Of a stretch of 6,196 bases of DNA, positions 1 to 4,488 are shown one piece after another; positions within the stretch are counted from its first letter, which is position 1; the number at the start of each line of letters is the position of its first letter. The notes beneath the pieces are model-generated. The model saw only the letters and a program-made list of their open reading frames with translations, had not been told where the DNA came from and ran no database searches. The stretch comes from CAIJZX01 sp043766165 (GTDB lineage: Bacteria; Patescibacteriota; Patescibacteriia; SBBC01; CAIJZX01). The stretch covers positions 1-6,196 of the forward strand of contig JAYUIJ010000009.1 of NCBI GenBank assembly GCA_043766165.1. Reading direction: 5' to 3'. Made by a program: the position numbers and the translations under genes.

Positions 1-90
1 CCCTTGGCCGAGATGGGAAAAGAAGCTACGCACGAGCTTACGCCGGGTAACCGGTAGACGCTGTAGAACGGGCTTTCGAAGTCGACCCAC
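1..90 (+). ncRNA. rnpB: Possible 3' end of RNase P RNA (partial)
   Basis: No open frame of note covers this stretch, and it reads like structured RNA. Three stretches match the order of conserved blocks near the 3' end of bacterial RNase P RNA. GGCCGAGATGGG (7-18) resembles the GGCCAAATAGGGG region. CCGGGTAACCGG (43-54) forms a short stem-loop. AGAACGGGCTT (64-74) resembles the 3' strand of helix P4 (AGAACCCGGCTTA in E. coli). The 5' strand of P4 and helix P1 would lie outside the window, so pairing cannot be tested. tmRNA was considered but there is no T-arm GGTTCGA or CCA end. The 3' boundary near 90 is a guess. Confidence 0.42.
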
Positions 91-101
91 GTTAATTGAC
101 C

Positions 102-142
102 CTTCGACAGGCTCAGGATCAATCCTGTGCCTCAAGTCGAAG
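102..142. repeat. REP-like imperfect palindrome
   Basis: The arms CTTCGAC (102-108) and GTCGAAG (136-142) enclose AGGC (109-112) pairing with GCCT (129-132) and CAGGA (114-118) pairing with TCCTG (123-127), leaving a four-base loop. The left half, CCTTCGACAGGCTCAGGA, matches a string I recognise as a common dispersed palindromic repeat in many bacterial genomes. There is no T-tract, so it is not a standard terminator, although it could protect the 3' end of the upstream RNA. Confidence 0.6.
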
Positions 143-145
143 ATT

Positions 146-151
146 GATAAT
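146..151 (+). promoter_or_regulatory. Possible -10 box for the zinc-ribbon gene
   Basis: GATAAT matches five of six bases of TATAAT and would start transcription near 158, giving a leader of about nine bases before the ATG at 167. No good -35 is visible at the right spacing. The gene also lacks a Shine-Dalgarno sequence, which fits a very short leader. The call is weak, and read-through from upstream is equally possible. Confidence 0.3.
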
Positions 152-166
152 CAGAAAAAGCCCACC

Positions 167-367
167 ATGGATTACAACCAAGGCGGTCCCCGACCGATGA
201 TCGATGTAACCTCGTTGAATTTGACCTGCGCCACCTGTGGCACAGCAATCACCGAGTTACCGTTTCAACCGGCCATGAACCCAGACGGGACCCCACAGCG
301 TCCAGTGTACTGCCGCGAACACAAGCCGAAGCGATCAAACTTCAGCGCAGGTCCGCGACGTTACTAA
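167..367 (+). CDS. Small zinc-ribbon protein, 66 aa
   Basis: A 66-residue protein with one compact metal-binding motif. It has CxxC at residues 21 and 24 (CATCG), then LPFQP at 31-35, then CxxH at 49 and 52 in VYCREH. The spacing of 24 residues between the pairs, the LPFxP core and the VYC motif match a family of small zinc-ribbon proteins frequent in Patescibacteria, where the second pair is usually CxxC. Here the last ligand would be His. The N-terminus (1-17) and the basic C-terminus (53-66, rich in Lys, Arg and Pro) look disordered and could contact nucleic acid. No Shine-Dalgarno precedes the ATG; AAAAAGCCCACC is upstream. A terminator follows within ten bases, so the gene is probably a single transcription unit or the end of one. 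The specific role is unknown; RNA or ribosome association is only a guess. Confidence 0.72.
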   Translation: MDYNQGGPRPMIDVTSLNLTCATCGTAITELPFQPAMNPDGTPQRPVYCREHKPKRSNFSAGPRRY

Positions 368-374
368 GGATTTT

Positions 375-410
375 AAACCACAGCCAGCCTTTCGGGGCTG
401 GTTTTGGTTT
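375..410 (+). terminator. Intrinsic terminator after the zinc-ribbon gene
   Basis: CCAGCC (384-389) pairs with GGCTGG (396-401) around a TTTCGG loop. The flanks AAACCA (375-380) and TGGTTT (405-410) add an outer stem. The T-rich 3' side (TTTTGGTTT) completes a bidirectional-looking intrinsic terminator that begins seven bases after the stop codon. Confidence 0.75.
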
Positions 411-420
411 ACGCTGGCAT

Positions 421-462
421 AAAAGTTGATATATCTTTTGACCAAAAGGTATATTGACTTTT
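421..462 (+). repeat. 42-nt hairpin, 19-bp stem, tetraloop
   Basis: The left arm AAAAGTTGATATATCTTTT (421-439) pairs along its whole length with the right arm at 444-462 around loop GACC. Sixteen pairs are Watson-Crick and three are G-U. The three wobble pairs work only in + strand RNA, because on the other strand they become A-C mismatches; this hints that selection acts on a + strand transcript. T's continue to 464, so it could end transcription. It also overlaps a promoter-like pair, so an operator is the alternative reading. Confidence 0.7.
426..455 (+). promoter_or_regulatory. Promoter-like pair inside the hairpin
   Basis: TTGATA (426-431) and TATATT (450-455) each match five of six consensus bases and are 18 bp apart, predicting a start near 462. 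Both boxes lie in the arms of the 42-bp palindrome, the geometry expected if a dimeric repressor bound over the promoter. A transcript from here would cover the Shine-Dalgarno and 31-codon frame downstream. A chance match is possible in AT-rich sequence. Confidence 0.4.
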
Positions 463-529
463 TTGTGCTATTCAAACAATCTATGGAACTTATTGTTCGG
501 TCATTTATTTAATATACGAGGAGGTGGTC

Positions 530-625
530 ATGGAGCTGCTAGGGATTTTAAACCAACAGTCTGCCTTTATAGGCGGGTTTTTGGTATTGACAATAAAGCG
601 TCATTGTCTTAGGTTCAGAGGGTGA
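530..625 (+). CDS. Possible 31-aa leader peptide
   Basis: A short frame, MELLGILNQQSAF onwards, starts at ATG 530 and stops at TGA 623. Its main support is the ribosome-binding site GGAGG (520-524), five bases before the ATG and among the best in the window. The encoded peptide is hydrophobic at the start and basic at the end, with no recognised family. From codon 11 onward the frame runs through an intrinsic terminator (560-582). This is the arrangement of a transcription attenuator: ribosomes translating the frame would block the hairpin and let polymerase reach the gene at 681. Alternatively it is the decayed 5' end of a lost gene joined to a terminator, or a chance frame. No runs of a single amino acid suggest a specific sensed substrate. 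Confidence 0.35.
   Translation: MELLGILNQQSAFIGGFLVLTIKRHCLRFRG
552..585 (+). terminator. Second terminator, similar to the one at 375-410
   Basis: TCTGCC (560-565) pairs with GGCGGG (572-577), with two G-U pairs, around loop TTTATA and is followed by TTTTT (578-582). ACCAA (552-556) and TTGGT (581-585) give an outer stem. The sequence just upstream, GGATTTTAAACCA, is shared exactly with the terminator after the zinc-ribbon gene (368-380 and 543-555). Confidence 0.6.
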
Positions 626-650
626 TACCTTGAAAATTGCTTGGTATTAC
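622..650 (+). promoter_or_regulatory. Possible promoter for the 163-aa gene
   Basis: GTGATA (622-627) and TATTAC (645-650) are 17 bp apart, and TGG immediately before the -10 gives an extended -10 (TGn). Transcription would begin near 657 and leave a leader of about 24 bases carrying the Shine-Dalgarno. A perfect TTGACA at 587-592 with TAGGTT 17 bp later is a rival. Neither is strong. Confidence 0.32.
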
Positions 651-667
651 TCGATCCACAACCTACC

Positions 668-673
668 GGAGGT
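668..673 (+). promoter_or_regulatory. Shine-Dalgarno that sets the start at 681
   Basis: GGAGGT stands seven bases before ATG 681. An in-frame TTG at 630 would lengthen the protein by 17 residues but has no comparable site, so the ATG is preferred. Confidence 0.8.
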
Positions 674-680
674 TAAGACG

Positions 681-1172
681 ATGCACGGAAAGGCACTGTT
701 GAGCTGGATAGGCATCATGCTCTTGATCCTAGTTTTATCAATTGGTTTGGCAGTGCATCTCGACGCTTCTGAGAGGCGAGTGAAAGCGTTGCAAGAAAAA
801 ACCGCGAAAGCTGTCCAGCGAGAAAGTCAGTTGAAGAGTCAACTACTAGCCACCCTAGAAGGCGTCCGCGTCTTCGTACAAGAACAAAAGCGCCTTCCTC
901 GAAGCGACGAACTTGGCCTAGTAGAGTTGAACATTCCGATCGGGCAAGCAGGATACATTCCTGATCAGGGTTTCGAAAATCCGTATTTCGATAACTCTGA
1001 ACCTCATGAGATCAGTACTGACTTCTCCGACAAGAATCCCATAGTAGGTCAAGTTCATTTGCTGGCTTCTGATGCCGAGCGTGAAACGATGGTCGTTTAT
1101 GCTATCGCGGATCATGGTAAGCTCATTTCTTACTCTTACCACCTTCCCGCAATAGTAAAGTCTGGGAAGTAA
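681..1172 (+). CDS. Membrane-anchored protein, 163 aa, unknown function
   Basis: I do not recognise the family. From the ATG chosen by its Shine-Dalgarno, the protein has a short N-terminus (MHGKALLSW), one hydrophobic segment at about residues 6-25, and a charged helical stretch at about 28-60 rich in Glu, Lys and Gln that could form a coiled coil. A globular domain of about 100 residues follows and is presumably outside the membrane. The order of anchor, long helix and small domain, and the phrase VFVQEQKRLPRSDEL, recall type IV pilin-like proteins, but there is no prepilin peptidase site (G before F-T-L-x-E), so I would not call it a pilin. No cysteines are present. It is monocistronic as far as can be seen: regulatory sequence precedes it and a strong terminator lies 15 bases after its stop. 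Confidence 0.75.
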   Translation: MHGKALLSWIGIMLLILVLSIGLAVHLDASERRVKALQEKTAKAVQRESQLKSQLLATLEGVRVFVQEQKRLPRSDELGLVELNIPIGQAGYIPDQGFENPYFDNSEPHEISTDFSDKNPIVGQVHLLASDAERETMVVYAIADHGKLISYSYHLPAIVKSGK

Positions 1173-1186
1173 AACTCAGTAGTCGT

Positions 1187-1239
1187 AGACTCTGTTTCAT
1201 CTGCCAAGACATAGCAAACGAAACAGAGTCTTTTTCTTT
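1187..1239 (+). terminator. Terminator of the 163-aa gene
   Basis: AGACTCTGTTTC (1187-1198) pairs perfectly with GAAACAGAGTCT (1220-1231), 12 bp, followed by TTTTCTTT. The loop is long (21 bases) but the stem and T-tract are clear. The T-tract runs straight into the mutY promoter. Confidence 0.8.
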
Positions 1240-1247
1240 GCTATACT
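1239..1247 (+). promoter_or_regulatory. Extended -10 promoter of mutY
   Basis: TGC (1239-1241) followed by TATACT (1242-1247) is a good extended -10; the -35 region lies inside the terminator stem and is poor. Only six bases separate the -10 from the GTG at 1254, so the predicted first transcribed base is the start codon itself. Confidence 0.6.
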
Positions 1248-1253
1248 CTTGAA

Positions 1254-2153
1254 GTGAAGAAACTACCACCTACACAAATCATTCAACGGAAGCTCCTCAA
1301 TTGGTTTTCGAAAAACCGCCGGGATTTACCATGGCGAAACCTGCCTGCCGGCCGGCAGGGAATAAATGATCCGTATCTGATCGCCGTCTCCGAAGTCATG
1401 TTACAGCAAACGCAGGTTGATCGGGTGATTCCGAAATTCAACGCCTGGCGGCGGGCCTGGCCGACGACGGAATCGTTGGCTCGTGCGCCGTTGTCAGAGG
1501 TATTACAAATGTGGTCTGGGCTTGGATATAATTCGCGGGCGAAACGACTACGCGATGCGGCGATTGTCGTGACCGAAAAGTTTAATGGGCAGTGGCCGCG
1601 CACCATTGAAGAATTAGAATCATTACCAGGCTTTGGTCCATACACAGCACGAGCAGCAGCAAGTTTTTCTCGCAATGAAAACGTTGCCGTGATCGATACA
1701 AACGTCCGTCGTGTCGTGGGACGAATCTTTTTTGGGTTAAAGAAACATTCTGTTCAACAACTCGATACTGTTGTACAAAAGTTACTCCCAAAAAATCGTA
1801 GCGCTGAATGGAACGCGACGTTAATGGACTTCGGTTCAGCGATTTGTGTTGGTCGCCGACCGAAGTGCGAAATCTGTCCAGTGCAACAATATTGTGTAGC
1901 CTACCCAAAGATATTGACGTATGTACCAGAAAAGAAAACGTCAGTCATAAAGTTTAAAGAAACGGATCGGTATTGGCGCGGTGAAATTGTTCGACAGTTT
2001 TTACAACAATCACCGCAATCTCTGATAACTATTCGTATGACATTGAAAAAAATGGGCATGGCAGATGTCCCTCGTATTTCACGATTGATCAAGATGTTAA
2101 TTCAGGATGGGTTAATTCAACAAACGGGAAAGATGATTCGGATTGCAAAATAA
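1254..2153 (+). CDS. mutY: A/G-specific adenine glycosylase MutY
   Basis: Base-excision repair enzyme that removes adenine mispaired with 8-oxoguanine or guanine. The HhH-GPD core is complete: SEVMLQQTQV with catalytic Glu47, WSGLGYN at 87-93, the helix-hairpin-helix LPGFGPYTA at 124-132, and IDTNVRR with catalytic Asp148. A [4Fe-4S] site has the family spacing C-x6-C-x2-C-x5-C at Cys198, 205, 208 and 214. At 299 residues it is shorter than E. coli MutY (about 350). The C-terminus (about 230-299) ends in RYWRGEIV and LIKMLIQDGLI, which suggests a small winged-helix-like domain rather than the NUDIX-like 8-oxoguanine-recognition domain. Residues 30-36 (LPAGRQG) lie between the LPWR motif and the PY of the core, where other MutYs are shorter; a palindromic repeat encodes them. 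GTG 1254 is chosen because it fits the leaderless promoter and the N-terminus aligns with the family. Confidence 0.93.
   Translation: MKKLPPTQIIQRKLLNWFSKNRRDLPWRNLPAGRQGINDPYLIAVSEVMLQQTQVDRVIPKFNAWRRAWPTTESLARAPLSEVLQMWSGLGYNSRAKRLRDAAIVVTEKFNGQWPRTIEELESLPGFGPYTARAAASFSRNENVAVIDTNVRRVVGRIFFGLKKHSVQQLDTVVQKLLPKNRSAEWNATLMDFGSAICVGRRPKCEICPVQQYCVAYPKILTYVPEKKTSVIKFKETDRYWRGEIVRQFLQQSPQSLITIRMTLKKMGMADVPRISRLIKMLIQDGLIQQTGKMIRIAK
1344..1359. repeat. GC-rich palindrome inserted in mutY
   Basis: CCTGCCGGCCGGCAGG is a perfect 16-bp palindrome, preceded by CTG so that the left side reads CCTGCCTGCC with its neighbours (1340-1349). It is in frame and encodes Pro-Ala-Gly-Arg-Gln. I recognise this as a dispersed repeat of Patescibacteria genomes that often sits inside coding regions as PAGRQ. 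Confidence 0.75.
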
Positions 2154-2163
2154 CATCATTCGA

Positions 2164-2243
2164 CCCCATTTCCGTAGGGGCGGCAATTCCCTCCTTCGAT
2201 AAGGAGGGCAGGGATGTTGAGACCCACCCCTACGGAAATGGGG
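2164..2243. repeat. 80-bp palindromic element after mutY
   Basis: CCCCATTTCCGTAGGGG (2164-2180) is matched by its exact 17-base reverse complement at 2227-2243. Inside, CCCTCCTT (2189-2196) and AAGGAGGG (2201-2208) form a second perfect hairpin around CGAT. The GTAGGGGCG...CCCCTAC core resembles mobile REP/MITE-like hairpins known from several phyla. It starts ten bases after the mutY stop and could act as a transcript end, but it lacks a T-tract. No target-site duplication is evident. Confidence 0.75.
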
Positions 2244-2375
2244 GGTAAACACCGCTGTGTACAAATGATCTTGACGTATTCAACCAGCAGGATTACGCTA
2301 TAGGCACAACCTATTTTTCTCATCTGCCTGTCGCATTTTGCGGGCCAGGTACTTTGTGGTAAAGCGATTGCACAT
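2244..2375. other. Intergenic stretch between the two repeat elements
   Basis: I see no supported gene here. A TTGACG at 2271-2276 has only a poor -10 (TACGCT, 17 bp on). A short + strand frame ending at the TAA at about 2359-2361 has no start signal and no recognised sequence. Confidence 0.5.
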
Positions 2376-2518
2376 TCATTCATCGGAGGATCACCACGTC
2401 TGCATTGAATCCCCAAATATAAGGAGGAACTCGCTGACAGTGAGTACAACATCCTCACCAGGTGTTCACTGTTCAGGGAGCTCATTCGCTGACTGTGTCT
2501 TGTTCCTCCGATGAATGA
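2376..2518. repeat. 143-bp inverted-repeat element with rival stems
   Basis: TCATTCATCGGAGGA (2376-2390) is perfectly complementary to TCCTCCGATGAATGA (2504-2518). The interior holds GGAGGAAC (2423-2430), which can also pair with GTTCCTCC (2502-2509), so two stems compete for one right arm. Further pieces are ACAGTGA (2437-2443) with TCACTGT (2466-2472), GTGAG (2440-2444) with CTCAC (2454-2458), and a direct repeat TCGCTGAC at 2431 and 2486. It ends ten bases before the next promoter. It could be a small mobile element, a structured RNA or a regulatory region; no family is recognised. Confidence 0.6.
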
Positions 2519-2527
2519 CTATGACGG

Positions 2528-2556
2528 TTGCAAATAGGTCTGGTTTTTGGTATAGT
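2528..2556 (+). promoter_or_regulatory. Promoter of the membrane protein-pseudoprotease-subtilase operon
   Basis: TTGCAA (2528-2533), a 17-bp spacer, TGG (2548-2550) as extended -10, then TATAGT (2551-2556): the best promoter in the window. Six bases separate the -10 from the ATG at 2563, the same geometry as at mutY, so a leaderless mRNA is predicted. Confidence 0.75.
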
Positions 2557-2562
2557 CAAGCC

Positions 2563-3330
2563 ATGATTGAACCGGTACCGGCAACATCCGATCGACCAGT
2601 CACAAAATTTCCATGGCTGCTTTTTGTTGAAAGTATTTTGTGGGTGGGGGCGCTAGAAATAGCGATCGTGATTCACCGTCTTGGCCTCTACATTGCCGCC
2701 GGTTACGGTGTGTTTGTGATTTTGATCGCTATTTGGCAATGGCGACGACGAAGCTCAACCAATGTGGCGACCTTGGCCATGTCTTACATCGTCGTGGCTT
2801 CAATTGCTAGCCTCAGCTTTGTGCCTGGTCCATGGCCACAGCACGTAATCGTGGCGGCCAGTACGTTGTTACTCTGGTTCGTCGGTCAACAACGTCAACG
2901 CTTACATGACAATATCCGCGGCCGGATCATGTCGTTCGCCACGGCCGTTTTGACTTGGCTGAGTTGGTATAGTTTGTTGAGCGCCAGTATTTATTTAAAT
3001 ATTCGCATTGGCTGGCTAGTGGGCGGAGCGGGGATTATTACGGCTGCAGCGGCCTTACTGGTCTGGTTAGAATCTGGGTTATCATTCAAACAATGTCGCG
3101 GCGCTTTAGTGGCCATGCTCTGGTTTGGGGCGGAAGTATTTTTAGTTACCTGGTGGCTACCGACGGCAATTATTGTTGGTAGTACAGTCGGCGCAACTAT
3201 TATTGCCCTCGTTATCCAGGCCGGTCGACATTTACTCCGTGGTCATTGGGAACCGACTCGTTCAAAACGATATCTAACTGTTGGTATTACTATCGTCGTG
3301 GTGGCCTTAGCTACCGCTCGTTGGACATAA
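2563..3330 (+). CDS. Polytopic membrane protein, 255 aa
   Basis: Unrecognised integral membrane protein with about eight or nine hydrophobic segments, at roughly residues 17-37, 41-60, 68-86, 93-108, 122-145, 149-169, 182-199, 201-219 and 237-252. Short basic loops (WRRRSS at 60-65, QRQRLHDNIRGR at 110-121, GRHLLRGHWEPTRSKR at 221-236) suggest the cytoplasmic sides. No catalytic or transport motif is apparent. The frame stays open to an ATG at 2515, but that start would lie upstream of the promoter's predicted start site. ATG 2563 coincides with that site and gives a natural N-terminus (MIEPVPATSDR), so I prefer it. It is the first gene of a likely operon: the next start lies six bases after its stop, with no promoter or Shine-Dalgarno between. 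Anchoring or regulating the two downstream protease-family proteins is a guess from position. Confidence 0.8.
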   Translation: MIEPVPATSDRPVTKFPWLLFVESILWVGALEIAIVIHRLGLYIAAGYGVFVILIAIWQWRRRSSTNVATLAMSYIVVASIASLSFVPGPWPQHVIVAASTLLLWFVGQQRQRLHDNIRGRIMSFATAVLTWLSWYSLLSASIYLNIRIGWLVGGAGIITAAAALLVWLESGLSFKQCRGALVAMLWFGAEVFLVTWWLPTAIIVGSTVGATIIALVIQAGRHLLRGHWEPTRSKRYLTVGITIVVVALATARWT

Positions 3331-3336
3331 ACATCT

Positions 3337-4488
3337 ATGCAAGCACGAATTTCACCGACCTCGCCCGCCGCGAAAAAATCCGATCAGGAGATGGAAAAAG
3401 TTTGGGAGCAGGGGCAGTTACAACAACCATTGCGGACACCCTGGGCTGCGTTAGTGATTATTATGATCGTGGTCAGTGCTATCATCAGCGCCGGCGTGAT
3501 CATGGGCGGCGGATATTTAGCTCGGCGGTATCCAGACAACATGATTGTGCGGTTGTTACCAACCACATCAAAAACCACGACCGTTATTCAAACCACCAAA
3601 GAAAGTGGGAACGCGACCTTACCAACAACCATCCAAACCGTCATGGCGACCGCCTACACGGTGAATCGCAACCAAGGCGAGCACGGAATCTATACTGCCA
3701 GCGATGCGACTGGATATGCTTGGCCGCTTAGCAGTAGTGGCTGGTCATTGTCGATCAATGGGGCTTGGCCGAGCGATACGAAAAGCCTAGTCATCATTCC
3801 GCTCGTTGGGCAGCCGCAAGCAATAACGACTACCCTAGAAGATCCGGCTACGCCATTTGTCTTTTTGAAATCAAGCGATATTTCCGCCCGCCCAATTTCA
3901 TTCGCCCCGGTCGATAGTGCTAAATCTGGTGCAGCCGTCTGGGTCATTACCGGCTTGCATGCGACGGCTACTCACCTGAGTGGATTAGAAACACCACATT
4001 GGGCTTCAAGTGACCGTTTGGAGTCAACGTGGAGTCTCGATACAAACGTCACCGCGCCGGCTGGATCGGCTGTCGTTGATGTTGAAGGACGATTGCTTGG
4101 CATTCTCGGTTCAGAAAACCGGGTATGGCCAATCGAAGCGGTTGCCCCAGCACTCAAAGACGTACTTCAGTCCAGCTCAATTGATCGCCCGGTACTAGGC
4201 GTGCAATCACTCAACCGCTCATTAGCAGCGGTGGCCGGTGAACCAACCGCTAACGGCATTCTCATTGGCGCTGACGTCGGACAAACGGCCGTGACGGCAA
4301 AAAGTCCAGCCGACAAGGCAGGGATAGTAAGTGGTGATATCATTACCGCCATTGACGGTCAAACCGTCAACGACAATCTCTTCTCAACCTTGCTGAACTA
4401 TCAACCGACCGATAAGCTAACGGTCACACTGCTTCGTCAAAGTAAAGAAAAGCAAGTGACGATTACCTTAGGCTCGTCGCATTCATGA
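3337..4488 (+). CDS. HtrA-like pseudoprotease with PDZ domain
   Basis: Membrane-anchored member of the trypsin-like HtrA/DegP (S1C) family, 383 residues. Order: cytoplasmic tail (1-35), one membrane segment (about 36-60), Thr-rich linker (about 75-105), chymotrypsin-like region (about 106-280) and a PDZ domain (about 284-379; RPVLGV, SPADKAGI, GDIITAIDGQ). The protease region keeps family landmarks but not the triad. GWSLSINGAW at 135-144 takes the place of GWIVTNxHVV, putting Gly142 at the His. DPATPFVFLK at 169-178 takes the place of DPxTDLAVLK, putting Pro173 at the Asp. PAGSAVVD at 241-248 takes the place of NSGGPLVD, putting Ala242 at the Ser. It should therefore be inactive as a peptidase and act as a binding or scaffold protein outside the membrane. 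No Shine-Dalgarno precedes the ATG, which probably depends on the upstream gene. Its TGA overlaps the next ATG. The alignment was done by eye. Confidence 0.82.
   Translation: MQARISPTSPAAKKSDQEMEKVWEQGQLQQPLRTPWAALVIIMIVVSAIISAGVIMGGGYLARRYPDNMIVRLLPTTSKTTTVIQTTKESGNATLPTTIQTVMATAYTVNRNQGEHGIYTASDATGYAWPLSSSGWSLSINGAWPSDTKSLVIIPLVGQPQAITTTLEDPATPFVFLKSSDISARPISFAPVDSAKSGAAVWVITGLHATATHLSGLETPHWASSDRLESTWSLDTNVTAPAGSAVVDVEGRLLGILGSENRVWPIEAVAPALKDVLQSSSIDRPVLGVQSLNRSLAAVAGEPTANGILIGADVGQTAVTAKSPADKAGIVSGDIITAIDGQTVNDNLFSTLLNYQPTDKLTVTLLRQSKEKQVTITLGSSHS

Noticed and set aside
1..90. tmRNA 3' end
   Set aside because: GTAGACGCTGTAGAACGG looks slightly tmRNA-like, but the T-arm consensus and the CCA end are missing where they should follow.
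161..170. Kozak-like CCCACCATGG around the zinc-ribbon start
   Set aside because: All other features are bacterial; the resemblance to a eukaryotic start context is chance.
630..680. TTG 630 as start of the 163-aa protein
   Set aside because: ATG 681 has GGAGGT at ideal spacing, and the extra 17 residues would put polar sequence before a typical N-terminal membrane anchor.
1283..1908. Two minus-strand frames within mutY
   Set aside because: The + strand frame carries every MutY motif, so these are antisense shadows.
2181..2220. Intrinsic terminator for mutY
   Set aside because: The stems are strong but no T-tract follows either of them; it is better described as a palindromic repeat that may still influence transcript ends.
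2156..2485. Minus-strand 109-codon open frame after mutY
   Set aside because: It runs through both the 143-bp and the 80-bp inverted-repeat elements, has no Shine-Dalgarno at a usable distance, and its product has no recognisable motif or domain-like pattern.
2376..2518. MITE with target-site duplication
   Set aside because: The 15-bp terminal inverted repeat is real, but the bases flanking the two ends do not match, so insertion by transposition cannot be shown from this window.
2515..2562. Upstream ATG 2515 as start of the membrane protein
   Set aside because: It lies before the -35 and -10 boxes (2528-2556), so it would not be on the transcript, and the added 16 residues look unrelated to the rest of the protein.
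3246..3731. Plus-strand 161-codon open frame across the membrane protein/HtrA junction
   Set aside because: It overlaps two well-supported genes in another frame, and its product is low-complexity and arginine-rich with no coherent domain.
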